This document shows positions 1 to 9,387 of a DNA stretch of 64,000 nucleotides, piece by piece (the first letter of the stretch is position 1; each line of letters opens with the position of its first letter). The position numbers and the translations under genes were made by a program. The stretch is from Allobosea sp. (GTDB lineage: Bacteria; Pseudomonadota; Alphaproteobacteria; Rhizobiales; Kaistiaceae). The notes under the pieces are model-generated. The model was not told the origin of the DNA, did not search any database, and saw only the letters and a list, made by a program, of their open reading frames with translations. Where the stretch lies: the NCBI GenBank assembly GCA_017307955.1, contig JAFKFV010000010.1:62001-126000 (forward strand), read 5' to 3'.

Positions 1-275
1 ACTTCGAGGCCGGCGTCGATCTCCCGCGATCACGCGTCACGATTTCCGGCGGGGATCGGCTGAGCTGGTATCACTCGTCCGAGAAAGTCCGGCGCGGCTT
101 CTGCTCGGTCTGCGGCTCCTCGCTGTTCTTCGATCCCATCCATCTCGACTGGATCGGCATCATGATGGGCGCCTTCGACGGACCGACACACACGCGCATC
201 GGGCTGCATATCTTCGTCGCCGACAAGGGCGACTATTACGAGCTCGCCGACGGCGTTCCACAGAACCAGCAATAG
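1..275 (+). CDS. GFA-family (CENP-V/GFA domain) protein, C-terminal part
   Basis: The window opens inside this gene; about 90 residues remain, read from base 3 to the TAG at 273-275. The segment contains a CSVCGS motif, the second zinc-binding cysteine pair of the GFA fold, followed by the FFDP turn that is typical of glutathione-dependent formaldehyde-activating-enzyme-like proteins. The family binds zinc; most members have no proven reaction, so only the family assignment is made. The N-terminal cysteines lie outside the window. Confidence 0.75.
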   Translation, partial: FEAGVDLPRSRVTISGGDRLSWYHSSEKVRRGFCSVCGSSLFFDPIHLDWIGIMMGAFDGPTHTRIGLHIFVADKGDYYELADGVPQNQQ

Positions 276-378
276 CGGCGGTCCAGCACCGGAGCGCGGA
301 AACCAAAGCGCTGCTTCGGACGTATGGTCAGGCGAGGCGGTCCACGGTGGGCGCGCTGGATTTGCCGGGAAATCGACG

Positions 379-1077
379 ATGCGCATGCCATACCGGACCG
401 CCGCCGCCGACCGGGCTGCGCGTTTGGCGGCCCTCTGCTGGCTCGCGACGGCGCTTTCCTACTTCGTCGCGGAGACGATCGCGGCGGCGGCTTTCCGCGG
501 CTACAGCTTCACGACGCATATGATCAGCGATCTCGGGATCCCCTACCCGACCGTCGTCGACGGTCGGACGATCGACTCTCCGCTGGCCGTCGTCATGAAT
601 GCCGGCTTTGTGGTGCAGGCGCTCTTCTTCGCCTCGGCAGCGCTTGTCGTGGGTCGTGCGCTGGAAAGACGCGGACCGGCCTATGCCGTGTTCCTCGCCG
701 CGGCGCTGGCCGATGCGCTGGGACTGGTGCTGCTCGCGCTCTTTCACAGCGGCGCGCGCGAGATCGCCGACGGCACCTTCGTCTGGCACATGCTCGGCGC
801 CACGCTGTCGATCCTCGGCGGCAACCTCGTCGCGATCTCGTCCGGCTTCGCGCTGGCGCCGCTCGGAATGCTGCGCTTCTACCGTCCGGCGGGAATTACG
901 CTCGGGCTGTTCGGGATCGGCGGCATCCTGTTCCTGGTCGCCGGCCCAGGCTGGTTCCCGGCCGGCGCCGTCGAGCGGGCGAGCGTCTACACGATCACGG
1001 TCTGGGAACTCATGACCGCCACGCTTCTGTTGTCGCAGCGCGGCGGCAAGCTCTCCGCCGCAAAGGGCAGGGCCTAG
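379..1077 (+). CDS. DUF998 family membrane protein
   Basis: A 232-residue, very hydrophobic protein with about six predicted membrane spans. The MISDLG stretch near residue 50, after the first span and in a Ser/Thr-rich segment, resembles the start of DUF998 proteins. Function is unknown in the family. The gene converges on the next one and the two stop codons overlap by 4 nt. The ATG at 379 is chosen because it precedes the first hydrophobic segment; no strong ribosome binding site is seen. Confidence 0.7.
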   Translation: MRMPYRTAAADRAARLAALCWLATALSYFVAETIAAAAFRGYSFTTHMISDLGIPYPTVVDGRTIDSPLAVVMNAGFVVQALFFASAALVVGRALERRGPAYAVFLAAALADALGLVLLALFHSGAREIADGTFVWHMLGATLSILGGNLVAISSGFALAPLGMLRFYRPAGITLGLFGIGGILFLVAGPGWFPAGAVERASVYTITVWELMTATLLLSQRGGKLSAAKGRA

Positions 1078-1724
1078 AAAGTCACGTCCCGGACGCTCTG
1101 GACGAGACCGCCCACGGCAGCGCCGGATATCGTCCAGGCCGATCCGACCAGCGCGGCGCTGCCTTCGACAACCGCCTGGCTTCCCTGGACCACGGCCTGG
1201 CCACCGCGCATCAGCAGGCCCGGGCGACCGCCCTCGCCTGCCCCGATCGGCATCGGCGGCACCGGGCCTTCGGGTTCCACGGACGCCAGCATCAGCGGCG
1301 CCTCGTCGGCGACCGCCTGAGGCGCCGCTACGGGCGGCGCCGGATCGTCAGCGAGCTTGCGCGGCATGCATTCGAGGCACGGCCGCGGCTGCGGCTTCGG
1401 CGGGATGGGAACGGCGACGGCGACTGGTGGTGCGGCCGGAGCGACGACCGGTGCGACCGGCGCCGGGCGCGTGGCGACCGGAGCCGCCGGTAGCGCCGGC
1501 TCGATGAGGCCCGCGATGCGGTCCGGCATGCCGGCCGGACGCGCGCCGAAGGAGACGACGAGCGTCGGTTCGTCCGCATTCCGTGAGAAGACTTCCGGCG
1601 CCAGGATGGCGCTCCCGAAGGCAGCGGCGCCGAGCGCGACCGCGACGGCGGCGCCATAGAGGGCGACAGCCGCCGGCTGCACCGTCCCGCGTCTGTTGCT
1701 TCCCAATCCCTTGCCAAGCTGCAT
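1074..1724 (-). CDS. Proline-rich protein with one N-terminal membrane anchor, unknown function
   Basis: A 216-residue protein not recognised as a known family. Residues about 18-42 form one hydrophobic segment after a short basic N-terminus, so a membrane anchor with a periplasmic body is likely. Residues about 70-150 are a low-complexity Ala/Pro/Val linker containing a CLEC cysteine pair; the last 50 residues are Gly/Ala-rich and end in VRDVTF. The composition is biased, but the frame is open end to end and has the same codon bias as its neighbours. Confidence 0.55.
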   Translation of the reverse strand: MQLGKGLGSNRRGTVQPAAVALYGAAVAVALGAAAFGSAILAPEVFSRNADEPTLVVSFGARPAGMPDRIAGLIEPALPAAPVATRPAPVAPVVAPAAPPVAVAVPIPPKPQPRPCLECMPRKLADDPAPPVAAPQAVADEAPLMLASVEPEGPVPPMPIGAGEGGRPGLLMRGGQAVVQGSQAVVEGSAALVGSAWTISGAAVGGLVQSVRDVTF

Positions 1725-1855
1725 GATTCACCCCGAATCCAGATCGATGCTGGCAGGCTCCCATGCCTTTCGGGCCGCTTGCGGCCGCCAAGACGGCGCG
1801 ATTGCGTCATTTGTAACGCTTGATTGCGGCGGCTACGGCAGGCGGCCGGACAAGA

Positions 1856-1870
1856 TTCCGACTGTCGGAA
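1856..1870. promoter_or_regulatory. 15-bp palindrome upstream of the GH2 gene
   Basis: TTCCGAC-T-GTCGGAA is a perfect 7+1+7 inverted repeat in the divergent intergenic region (1725-1956). It lies about 90 bp before the GH2 start. A binding site for a dimeric regulator is an inference from symmetry and position only. Confidence 0.35.
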
Positions 1871-1880
1871 GGCGCGTCAT

Positions 1881-1893
1881 ATGGTAATACCAT
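1881..1893. promoter_or_regulatory. ATGGTA-A-TACCAT palindrome, GntR/FadR-type operator candidate
   Basis: A perfect 6+1+6 inverted repeat 64 bp upstream of the GH2 start. The TGGTA...TACCA half-sites are those recognised by FadR-subfamily GntR repressors such as UxuR, which fits a glycosidase/hexuronate role. No such regulator gene lies beside it in the window, so the binding protein is unknown. Confidence 0.5.
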
Positions 1894-1956
1894 TGCCGCA
1901 ATCCGGGAGGCGGGGCCGCCTCGCCGGCAAAGACCCTGCCCTTCGGAGGAAATGCC

Positions 1957-3780
1957 TTGGCCTATAGTGAACATCCGCGCCCGCAATTCGAGCGCGAACG
2001 CTGGCTCTCGCTCGACGGTGCCTGGCAGTTCGCCCATGACGACGAAGCGCGCTGGACCGGCCCGGCCGACGCACGCTTCGACCGCACCATCACCGTGCCC
2101 TACGCGCCCGAGGCGCCGCGCAGCGGCATCCATGACGAGGGCTTCCATCCGGTGGTCTGGTACCGCCGCGAACTCGAGCTTCCGGCCGATCTCGCGCCCG
2201 ATGCCGAGCATGACGCCATCCTCCATTTCGGCGCCATCGACTACAAGAGCGACATCTGGATCAACGGTCAGCATGCCGCCAGCCATACCGGCGGCCACAC
2301 GCCGGTCCGCATCCGCCTCGGGGCCTATGCGGACGGCGGCAAGCTCGACATCGTCGTGCGCGCCGAGGACGATCCGGCCGATATGATGAAGCCGCGCGGC
2401 AAGCAGGATTGGCTCGCCGAGCCGCATGGCATCTGGTACCCGCGCACGACCGGCATCTGGCAGACCGTCTTCGTCGAGCGCGTCGGCCGCAGCCATCTCG
2501 AGCGGCTGCAATGGACGCCCGATTTCGCCCGCTTCGAGATCCGGCTCGATACGCGCGTGGCGGCGCCGGCGGGGTGCCGGCTTCGTGTCACGCTGTCGCT
2601 GAACGGCCGCGTTCTCGTCGAGGACGATTACGTGGTGAAGGGACGGGACACGAGCCGCGTCATCGCCCTCCCCGACCCCGGCATCGACGATGCGCGGGCC
2701 GAATTCGTCTGGTCGCCCGAGCATCCGCAGGTGATCGACGCGACGGTCGAGCTGGTCGACGCCTCGGGCAAGGTCGTCGACCGCGTCAAGAGCTACACCG
2801 CCCTCCGGGCCGTCTCGACCGCCAATGGCCGCTTCGTCATGAACGGGCGCTCCTATTTCCTGCGCCTCGTGCTCGACCAGGGCTACTGGCGCGAAGGCGT
2901 CATGACGGCGAGCGACGAGGAGCTTCGGCGGGATGTCGAGCTGACCAAGCAGCTCGGATTCAACGGCGTTCGCAAGCACCAGAAGATCGAGAATCCGCGC
3001 TTCCTCTATTGGGCTGACATGCTCGGCCTCCTCGTTTGGGAGGAGATGCCCAGCGCTTATGGCTATTCGACCGAGTCGGTGACCCGGCTCGCGGCCGAAT
3101 GGCAGGAGGCGATCGAGCGCGACTATTCGCATCCCTGCATCGTCGCCTGGGTGCCGTTCAACGAGAGCTGGGGCATCCCGGAGCTGCCGCACAGCGCCGT
3201 GCAGCGCAGCTACCAGCAGGCGCTCTACCACCTCACCAAGACCCTCGATCCGACGCGTCCGGTGAGCGGCAATGACGGCTGGGAGCAGTTGGCGACCGAC
3301 ATCTTCGCCGTGCATGACTATCACCACAGCGGCGCCGTCCTGCACGACCGCTACGGCTCGGAAGCGGCGTTCCACGACACGCTGACGACCTTCCGCTCAG
3401 CCGGACGGGCGCTGGCGCTCGACGGTCATCCCTGGGCGGGGCAGCCGGTCATGCTGACCGAGTTTGGCGGCATCGCCTATTTCATGGGGACCGAAGCCGG
3501 CTGGGGCTACAGCACGGCGAAGGACACCGAGGATTTCGTCGCGCGCTATGCCGACGTGCTCTCCGGCGCCACCGATTCCGAGCTTCTGGCGGGCTATTGC
3601 TACACGCAGCTCACCGACACCTATCAGGAGCAGAACGGCGTCCTGACGATGGAGAGGAAGCCCAAGGCCGACATCGCGCTGATCCGCGCCGCCAATCTCG
3701 GCGTGCCGGTCGAGCGCCTGCCCGAGAACCCGATGGGCTACAACAAGCGCTGGGAAAAGACGCTCGCCACTCGCGGCTGA
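1957..3780 (+). CDS. Glycoside hydrolase family 2 protein (beta-glucuronidase/beta-galactosidase-like)
   Basis: 607 residues, with the GH2 order of N-terminal sugar-binding sandwich (about 1-170; LDGAWQFAHDD near the start), immunoglobulin-like domain (about 175-280) and C-terminal TIM barrel. The acid/base glutamate sits in VPFNESWG (about residue 401), the family-typical NE pair, and the nucleophile candidate is the glutamate of MLTEFGG (about residue 501). The N-terminus lacks a signal peptide, so the enzyme is probably cytoplasmic. The start is TTG at 1957, set by GGAGGA at 1945-1950, 6 nt upstream; the nearby ATG at 1952 is in another frame and soon stops. It is a single-gene unit with its own terminator. 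The precise sugar cannot be read from sequence. Confidence 0.88.
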   Translation: MAYSEHPRPQFERERWLSLDGAWQFAHDDEARWTGPADARFDRTITVPYAPEAPRSGIHDEGFHPVVWYRRELELPADLAPDAEHDAILHFGAIDYKSDIWINGQHAASHTGGHTPVRIRLGAYADGGKLDIVVRAEDDPADMMKPRGKQDWLAEPHGIWYPRTTGIWQTVFVERVGRSHLERLQWTPDFARFEIRLDTRVAAPAGCRLRVTLSLNGRVLVEDDYVVKGRDTSRVIALPDPGIDDARAEFVWSPEHPQVIDATVELVDASGKVVDRVKSYTALRAVSTANGRFVMNGRSYFLRLVLDQGYWREGVMTASDEELRRDVELTKQLGFNGVRKHQKIENPRFLYWADMLGLLVWEEMPSAYGYSTESVTRLAAEWQEAIERDYSHPCIVAWVPFNESWGIPELPHSAVQRSYQQALYHLTKTLDPTRPVSGNDGWEQLATDIFAVHDYHHSGAVLHDRYGSEAAFHDTLTTFRSAGRALALDGHPWAGQPVMLTEFGGIAYFMGTEAGWGYSTAKDTEDFVARYADVLSGATDSELLAGYCYTQLTDTYQEQNGVLTMERKPKADIALIRAANLGVPVERLPENPMGYNKRWEKTLATRG

Positions 3781-3804
3781 CCCTTTCCACAGTGACGAAA
3801 GCAG

Positions 3805-3837
3805 AGGGCAGGGGCGGGTCCCCTGCCCTTTTCGTTT
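3805..3837 (+). terminator. Rho-independent terminator of the GH2 gene
   Basis: A 10-bp perfect stem (AGGGCAGGGG with CCCCTGCCCT) and a 5-nt loop, followed by TTTTCGTTT, begins 24 bp after the GH2 stop codon. It also separates GH2 from the convergent gene on the minus strand. Confidence 0.85.
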
Positions 3838-3846
3838 GGGCGGGCC

Positions 3847-4779
3847 TCAGAGGTCGCGGCGGCCGAGCTGCATCTTCTCGAAGATGAGCACGATGACGAG
3901 CGACATCGCGAAGGGAATGAGCAGATAGAGCAGGCGGAAGACGATCAACGCCGCCAGCACGTCGTTGGGGTTCATCTCCGGCAGTGCGGCGAGGAAGGTC
4001 ACCTCGAGCACGCCGAGCCCGCCCGGCGCATGGGAGAGAAGCGCCAGCGTGAACGAGGCGAGGAAGATGCCGAGGATGATGAGATAGCCAGGGTTTCCCG
4101 TCGCCGGCAGGGCGAAATAGATGATCGCCGCCGCGCCGCAGAGCTCGAGCGGCCCCGCCATAAGCTGGCGCGCCACGATCGGCAGGCGCGGATACTGGAC
4201 CTGCAACTTGCGGAAGGTCCAGGGCGGCAGGTGGCGCCAGGAGCCGAAGACGTAGAGCGCGACGAGGGCGAGCAGCCCGAGGCCGAGAGCGAGGCCGACC
4301 GATGGCGGGACATCGACGAAACGGCGGATGAGCGACGGCTCGATCACGAGTACCGCGCCGCTGGTCAGCACCGTGCCTAGGCCGAAGGTGAACGAGCAGA
4401 AGACGATCAGCAGGCCGATTTCCTGCGCCGAGAGCCCGCGTGTCGAGTAGGCGCGATAGCGGACGACGGCGCCGGAGATCACCGAGGCGCCGATATTGTG
4501 CGACAGCGCATAGGTCGTGAACGAGCAGAGGGAGATGAACAGCCACGAGATCTTCTTGCCGCCGATATGGGCGATCGCGATGCGGTCGTACCAGGCGAGC
4601 GCGCCATAGGCGCAAAGCGTCGCCAGCACTGCAAGGACCCAGTTGTGCAAGCTGATCGCGGCCAGGCTGTCGGCGACGGCGGCGAAGGAGATGCGGCGGA
4701 ACTCGCGATAGAGAATGAACACGGAGACGACGACAGCCGCCAGTCCGAAGATCGACCAGGCCGCATTGCGGAGCTTCAT
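3847..4779 (-). CDS. YbhN/UPF0104-family lysylphosphatidylglycerol synthase-like membrane protein
   Basis: About 310 residues with roughly eight hydrophobic segments, matching the flippase-like membrane domain of MprF (UPF0104, YbhN). The conserved SHNIGASVISGAVVRYR stretch and the GGLGVLE motif near the C-terminal third are recognisable. Free-standing members have no synthetase domain and their substrate is generally unknown. The ATG at 4779 is preferred over upstream ATGs because it has AGAGGA just before it and begins directly with the first membrane segment. Confidence 0.8.
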   Translation of the reverse strand: MKLRNAAWSIFGLAAVVVSVFILYREFRRISFAAVADSLAAISLHNWVLAVLATLCAYGALAWYDRIAIAHIGGKKISWLFISLCSFTTYALSHNIGASVISGAVVRYRAYSTRGLSAQEIGLLIVFCSFTFGLGTVLTSGAVLVIEPSLIRRFVDVPPSVGLALGLGLLALVALYVFGSWRHLPPWTFRKLQVQYPRLPIVARQLMAGPLELCGAAAIIYFALPATGNPGYLIILGIFLASFTLALLSHAPGGLGVLEVTFLAALPEMNPNDVLAALIVFRLLYLLIPFAMSLVIVLIFEKMQLGRRDL

Positions 4780-4919
4780 GAATCCTCTGCTTTCGTGATT
4801 GCGGCCGACGCTCATCGACCTCCCCCGAGCCGGGCGACAGATTGGCATGGCATGCCGGGAAGGGCCAAGGCCAAACCGGCCGGCAGCCAGCGATCGAACA
4901 AGGTCCCCTCCCCGTTTCC

Positions 4920-5768
4920 CTATGCTCTCGGAAGCGGCAGTTCGATCACCAAGCCGTCATGGGCGGGCTCGATGCCGGACGGGACCTCAGCGGCAAGGGT
5001 TCGATAGTCGAGATCGCCATGCATATGGGTGAAGAGCGTGCGGCGCGGCTGCAGGCGCTCGTGCCACGCGATCGATTCGGCGACGCTGAAATGGCTGGGG
5101 TGCGGCCGGTAGCGCAGCGCATCGACGATCCAGAGCGATAGGCCCTGAAGATGCGGCAGCGTCTCCTCCGGCAGCGCGCTGACATCGCTCGAATAGGCGA
5201 AATCACCGATCCGGAAGCCGAGGCTGTCGATGTCGCCATGCACCTGGCGGAACGGCAGAATGTCGAGTGCGCCACCGGGGCCGTCGATCAGGAAGCGCGT
5301 TCCGGCCTCGATCCGGTGGCGCCCCAGGATCGGCGGATAGCTGCCGCCCGCCGGCGTGCGGAAGCAATAGGCGAAGGCCTCCTCGAGCCGCTCCTGCGTG
5401 GCGTCGTCGCTATAGACCGGCACCAGCCGGCGCGTGTCCAGCCAGAATGCGCGCAGGTCGTCGATGCCATGCGTGTGGTCGGCATGGGCATGGGTGTAGA
5501 GGACCGCGTCGAGCCGGTCGACGCGGGCATCGAGCAGCTGCGCGCGGAGGTCCGGGCCGGTGTCGACCAGCACCCGCGTCGGATAGGGTCCGCGGCTCGA
5601 AAAACCGTCGATCAGGATCGAGGATCGCGTCCGGCGGTTGCGCGGCTCCGACGGGTCGCAGGCGCCCCAGTCGTTGCCGACGCGGGGGACACCCGGCGAG
5701 GCCCCGCAGCCGAGGATCGTGATCCGGATGCGCTCGGCGGCGCCGCCCGTTGCGACCGTTTCAGACAT
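4920..5768 (-). CDS. MBL-fold metallo-hydrolase (PhnP-like)
   Basis: 282 residues. The metallo-beta-lactamase signature HAHADHTHG is present, with further metal ligands in the YSSDVS region and a late FTHMHGDLDY histidine cluster. The N-terminal LGCGASPGVPR is typical of the PhnP-like subfamily of phosphodiesterases. The start at 5768 overlaps the tatD stop by 8 nt, so the two are translationally coupled. In related genomes the gene regularly follows tatD; the physiological substrate is unknown. Confidence 0.88.
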   Translation of the reverse strand: MSETVATGGAAERIRITILGCGASPGVPRVGNDWGACDPSEPRNRRTRSSILIDGFSSRGPYPTRVLVDTGPDLRAQLLDARVDRLDAVLYTHAHADHTHGIDDLRAFWLDTRRLVPVYSDDATQERLEEAFAYCFRTPAGGSYPPILGRHRIEAGTRFLIDGPGGALDILPFRQVHGDIDSLGFRIGDFAYSSDVSALPEETLPHLQGLSLWIVDALRYRPHPSHFSVAESIAWHERLQPRRTLFTHMHGDLDYRTLAAEVPSGIEPAHDGLVIELPLPRA

Positions 5769-6567
5769 GCGCTTCCGCCTCCTCGAAGGCGGCGGCCGGT
5801 ATCTTGGTGAAGAGGCGGCGGCAGTTCTCGGTCGTCGCGCGGGCGATCTCGTCCAGCGAGACGCCGCGCACCTCCGCCAGCACCGCCGCGGTCTCGCGCA
5901 CGAAGGCCGGCTGGTTGCGCTGGCCGCGATGTGGCACCGGCGCGAGATAGGGGGCATCGGTCTCGACCAGCAACCGATCGGCCGGCAGGCCGCGGGCGAT
6001 TGCGCGCAGCGGCTCGGCGCTGCGGAAGGTCAGGATGCCCGAGAAGGAGACATAGAAGCCGAGCGCGATGCCGACCTCGGCCAGCCGCGCGCCGGACGAG
6101 AAACAGTGCAGGATCGCCGGGAAGGCACCGGCGCGGCTTTCCTCTTCGAGGATCGCGATCATGTCGTCATCGGCGTCGCGGGCATGGATGACGAGAGGAA
6201 GGTCGGTGATGCGGGCCGCTGCGATATGCCGGCGAAGGCCCACCGCCTGCAGCGCCTTGTGCTCGGCGCCATAGACATAGTCGAGACCCGCCTCCCCGAT
6301 CGCGACCACCTTCGGATGCTGCGACAGGGCGATGAGTTCCTCCGCCGTGACGTCCGGCTCCTCATGGGCGCTGTTCGGATGTGTGCCGACCGAGCAATAG
6401 ACCGAGGGGTAGCGTTCGGCGATGGAGCGGATCTGGTCGAAGCGGCGCACGCGCGTCGAGATGGTCACCATGAGGCCGACGCCGGCCGCGTGTGCGTCGG
6501 CGATCAGGCCGTCGCGGTCCTCATTGAAATCGGAAAAATCGAGATGGCAGTGGCTGTCGACGAGCAT
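5761..6567 (-). CDS. tatD: TatD-family metal-dependent deoxyribonuclease
   Basis: 268 residues starting MLVDSHCHLDF, with the HxH metal site of the TatD/amidohydrolase fold. GEAGLDY (metal-bridging Glu), the IHARD segment, HCFS, and the ETDAPYL box with the terminal catalytic Asp are all present. The family has 3'-5' DNA exonuclease and AP endonuclease activity in the cytoplasm. The upstream extension of the frame is rejected because homology starts exactly at this ATG. It belongs to the metG-tatD-MBL block. Confidence 0.93.
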   Translation of the reverse strand: MLVDSHCHLDFSDFNEDRDGLIADAHAAGVGLMVTISTRVRRFDQIRSIAERYPSVYCSVGTHPNSAHEEPDVTAEELIALSQHPKVVAIGEAGLDYVYGAEHKALQAVGLRRHIAAARITDLPLVIHARDADDDMIAILEEESRAGAFPAILHCFSSGARLAEVGIALGFYVSFSGILTFRSAEPLRAIARGLPADRLLVETDAPYLAPVPHRGQRNQPAFVRETAAVLAEVRGVSLDEIARATTENCRRLFTKIPAAAFEEAEAHV

Positions 6568-6682
6568 GGGATCCGGGGGTGCGCGGAACGCTGGGTCAGG
6601 CTGAAACGTCGAGAGTGAGTAGCGTCTTCCGCCGGGCCTGTCGACCGTTCTGGACAGGCTCCCGCTCGCGCTTCTACATAGC

Positions 6683-7768
6683 ATGCAAGGGCCGTTCCGG
6701 ACGGGATTCGACATATTGGCGATTGTGATGGAGCGCTCGCTCTTCGGCCTCGTTCCGAAGCGGCTCAAGGAAGAGGTGATGCTGCGCCGCCTGGCGACGG
6801 GCATCGCCGAGATGGCGCTCTCCCCGCCGAGCCTCGCCTTCGAACATGGCGGCGAGCGAAGCCGCCATCGCTACAAGGTCGGCTTCGAGCGCGTGAACAA
6901 CCAGTTCCGCATCGTGCTCGACCGCGACCGCCTCGCTTCGGACTGGCCGCTCTACCAGATGATGTGGCGCCGCCTGCCGACGTTGGTACGCCTCGTCTCG
7001 CGCACGTCGCCCGAAGTGGTGAGCCTGTCCGGAAACATCTCGGACGGCGGTGACAACGAGCCGGGCGAACTCAGCTTCTGCAGCGACGAGCCGCAGGCTG
7101 TGCTGGTGCCCGATCCGGCCTTCATGACCGCCCGCCTCTACCAGCCCTTCCGTGAACTCGCCGACAGCAAGCCGGGCCAATGGGCGGCGCGGCGGGAAAC
7201 GCTGCTCTGGCGCGGCGCGATCACCGGCCCCGGCCATGCCGCCACCGAGCAGATGGACATGGACGATCCGAGCCTCAAGCTGCGGGTCCGCCTCTGTATC
7301 GCGCTGCGCGGCTTCGCCGATGTCGATGTCAAGCTCACTGCCAGCGACCGTGAGTCCGATCCGCAGCCGCATCACACGCGCGACGCGCTGCGCACACATG
7401 GCCTGCTCGGCGACTTCATCGCGCCGTCGCGCTGGATGAATGTCAAGTTCGCTCTGGATATCGATGGCCCAACAAACAGTTGGGGCAATTTCTTCACGCG
7501 GCTTCTGATGGGTTGCTGCGTGCTCAAGGTGGCGTCGTCGCATGGCTTCCGCCAGTGGTACTACGACGACATCATCCCGTGGACCCATTACGTGCCGGTC
7601 GCGGCCGATCTCTCCGACCTCATAGAGAAACTCGAATGGTGCCGCAGCCATGACCAGGCCTGTCGCGAGATCGCGGCGGCCGGTCAGGATTTCGCGCTGC
7701 GGCGGACGGTCGAATCGGAGACCGTCGCCACCGTGCAGAAGCTCAACGAACTGTTCGGCGCCGGTTAG
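6683..7768 (+). CDS. GT90 (CAP10)-family glycosyltransferase
   Basis: 361 residues. The middle carries LLWRGAITG and a C-terminal donor-binding segment with [27 protein letters not shown], typical of CAP10/LpsA-like glycosyltransferases of family GT90 that modify lipopolysaccharide or capsule. No signal peptide is seen. It lies on the opposite strand between tatD and metG, breaking a block otherwise encoded on the minus strand, and converges on metG with a 4-nt stop overlap. ATG 6683 gives the longest frame; ATG 6728 is an alternative. Confidence 0.78.
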   Translation: MQGPFRTGFDILAIVMERSLFGLVPKRLKEEVMLRRLATGIAEMALSPPSLAFEHGGERSRHRYKVGFERVNNQFRIVLDRDRLASDWPLYQMMWRRLPTLVRLVSRTSPEVVSLSGNISDGGDNEPGELSFCSDEPQAVLVPDPAFMTARLYQPFRELADSKPGQWAARRETLLWRGAITGPGHAATEQMDMDDPSLKLRVRLCIALRGFADVDVKLTASDRESDPQPHHTRDALRTHGLLGDFIAPSRWMNVKFALDIDGPTNSWGNFFTRLLMGCCVLKVASSHGFRQWYYDDIIPWTHYVPVAADLSDLIEKLEWCRSHDQACREIAAAGQDFALRRTVESETVATVQKLNELFGAG

Positions 7769-9321
7769 TTCGCCGAACCTTCCTCGCCGACATAGCGCGG
7801 GAAGACGCCCGCCGGAGCGGGCAATGGCGTGCCGCCTTCGAGGCGACCGGCTGGGCCGAGCGAGGCAAAGAGGCGCTTTTCCTCCGGAACAGCGAGAAGA
7901 TCCAGCAGCTTAGCGGCCGAGCCCGGCATCACGGGCTGCGACAGGATCGCGATCTGGCGTACCAATTCAGCCGTCACATAGAGAACGGTCGCCATCCGCG
8001 CCGGGTCGGTCTTGCGCAACTGCCAGGGAGCTTCGTTGGCGAAATAGCGGTTCGCCTCGGCGACGAGCGTCCACACGGCGTTGAGCGCCTGGTGGATCTG
8101 CTGGCCATCGAAGGCCTGGCGGCAGATCGGCAGCAGTGCATCGGCGCTGGCGAGGATCGCCTCGTCGGCGGCCGAGAAGGCGCCCGGCTCGGGAAGCCGT
8201 CCCTCGCAGTTCTTGGCGATCATCGAGAGCGAGCGCTGGGCGAGATTGCCGAGATCGTTGGCGAGGTCGGCATTGATACGGGTGACGATCGCCTCGTGGC
8301 TATAGCTGCCGTCCTGGCCGAACGGCACTTCACGCAGGAAGAAGAAGCGCACGGGATCGACGCCGTACTGCTCGACCAGCGCGAAGGGATCGACGACATT
8401 GCCGACAGATTTCGACATTTTCTCGCCGCGATTGAACAAAAATCCATGCGCGAAGACACGCTTCGGCGGCGCGATGCCGGCGGAGAGGAGGAATGCCGGC
8501 CAGTAGACCGTATGGAAGCGGACGATGTCCTTGCCGATCACATGCAGGTCGGCCGGCCAGTAGCGGCGGAAGCTGTCGCTGTCGGTATCGGGATAGCCAA
8601 CCCCGGTGATGTAGTTGGTCAGCGCGTCGACCCAGACATACATGACATGCTTCGGGTCGCCCGGAACCGGGATGCCCCAGTCGAAGGTGGTGCGCGAGAT
8701 CGAGAGATCGCGCAGCCCGCCCTTCACGAAGCTGACCACCTCGTTGCGCCGCTCATCGGGGCCGATGAATTCCGGATGCGCCTCGTAATAAGCAAGCAGC
8801 CGGTCCTGATAGGCGGAGAGGCGGAAGAAGTAGCTCTCCTCCTCGACCCACTCGACGGGGGAGCCGAGCGGCTCGCGGCGGACGCCGTCCGGGCCGACGG
8901 TCGTTTCCTTCTCGTCGAAGAACTGCTCCTGGCGGACCGAGTACCAGCCCGAATATTTGTCGAGATAGATATCGCCGTTCTCAGCCATCCGCCGCCAGAT
9001 CGCCTCGCTCGAGCGGTGATGGCGGGGTTCGGTCGTGCGGATGAAGTCGCTCGGCTCGGCGCCGAGGGCGGCATCGAGCCTGCGGAAGACGGCCGAGTTC
9101 TGGTCCGCGAGGGCGAGCGGCGTCAGGCCGGCCTTCTCAGCCGTCTGCTGCATCTTGAGGCCATGCTCGTCGGTGCCTGTCAGGAAGAACACGTCCTTGC
9201 CGTCGAGGCGCTGGAAGCGTGCCAGCGTGTCGGTCGCGATGATCGTGTAGGCATGGCCGATATGCGGCACGCCGTTCGGGTAGAAAATCGGGGTGGTGAT
9301 GTAGAATTTCGATGCCGTCAT
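7765..9321 (-). CDS. metG: Methionyl-tRNA synthetase
   Basis: 518 residues with the class I HIGH box as PHIGHAY (about residues 19-25) and the KMSKS loop as GEKMSKS (about 300). It lacks the zinc-binding cysteine knuckles and the C-terminal tRNA-binding domain, so it is the short MetG type common in alphaproteobacteria. It charges tRNA-Met in the cytoplasm. It follows holB on the minus strand, with a 66-bp gap holding a hairpin. Confidence 0.96.
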   Translation of the reverse strand: MTASKFYITTPIFYPNGVPHIGHAYTIIATDTLARFQRLDGKDVFFLTGTDEHGLKMQQTAEKAGLTPLALADQNSAVFRRLDAALGAEPSDFIRTTEPRHHRSSEAIWRRMAENGDIYLDKYSGWYSVRQEQFFDEKETTVGPDGVRREPLGSPVEWVEEESYFFRLSAYQDRLLAYYEAHPEFIGPDERRNEVVSFVKGGLRDLSISRTTFDWGIPVPGDPKHVMYVWVDALTNYITGVGYPDTDSDSFRRYWPADLHVIGKDIVRFHTVYWPAFLLSAGIAPPKRVFAHGFLFNRGEKMSKSVGNVVDPFALVEQYGVDPVRFFFLREVPFGQDGSYSHEAIVTRINADLANDLGNLAQRSLSMIAKNCEGRLPEPGAFSAADEAILASADALLPICRQAFDGQQIHQALNAVWTLVAEANRYFANEAPWQLRKTDPARMATVLYVTAELVRQIAILSQPVMPGSAAKLLDLLAVPEEKRLFASLGPAGRLEGGTPLPAPAGVFPRYVGEEGSAN

Positions 9322-9358
9322 GGCTCCGCCTCTCTTCGAACTGCGACATGGCGATGGT

Positions 9359-9377
9359 CCCGGCTCCGTGAGCCGGG
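9359..9377 (-). other. 8-bp hairpin between holB and metG
   Basis: CCCGGCTC and GAGCCGGG flank a 3-nt CGT loop, a perfect 8-bp stem. There is no T tract on either strand, so it is more likely an RNA processing/attenuation structure or chance GC pairing than a terminator. Confidence 0.3.
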
Positions 9378-9387
9378 GGCGGATGCG

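Noticed and set aside
1807..3375. Long open frame on the minus strand across the GH2 gene
   Set aside because: Fully antisense to a GH2 protein with intact catalytic motifs; no family resemblance.
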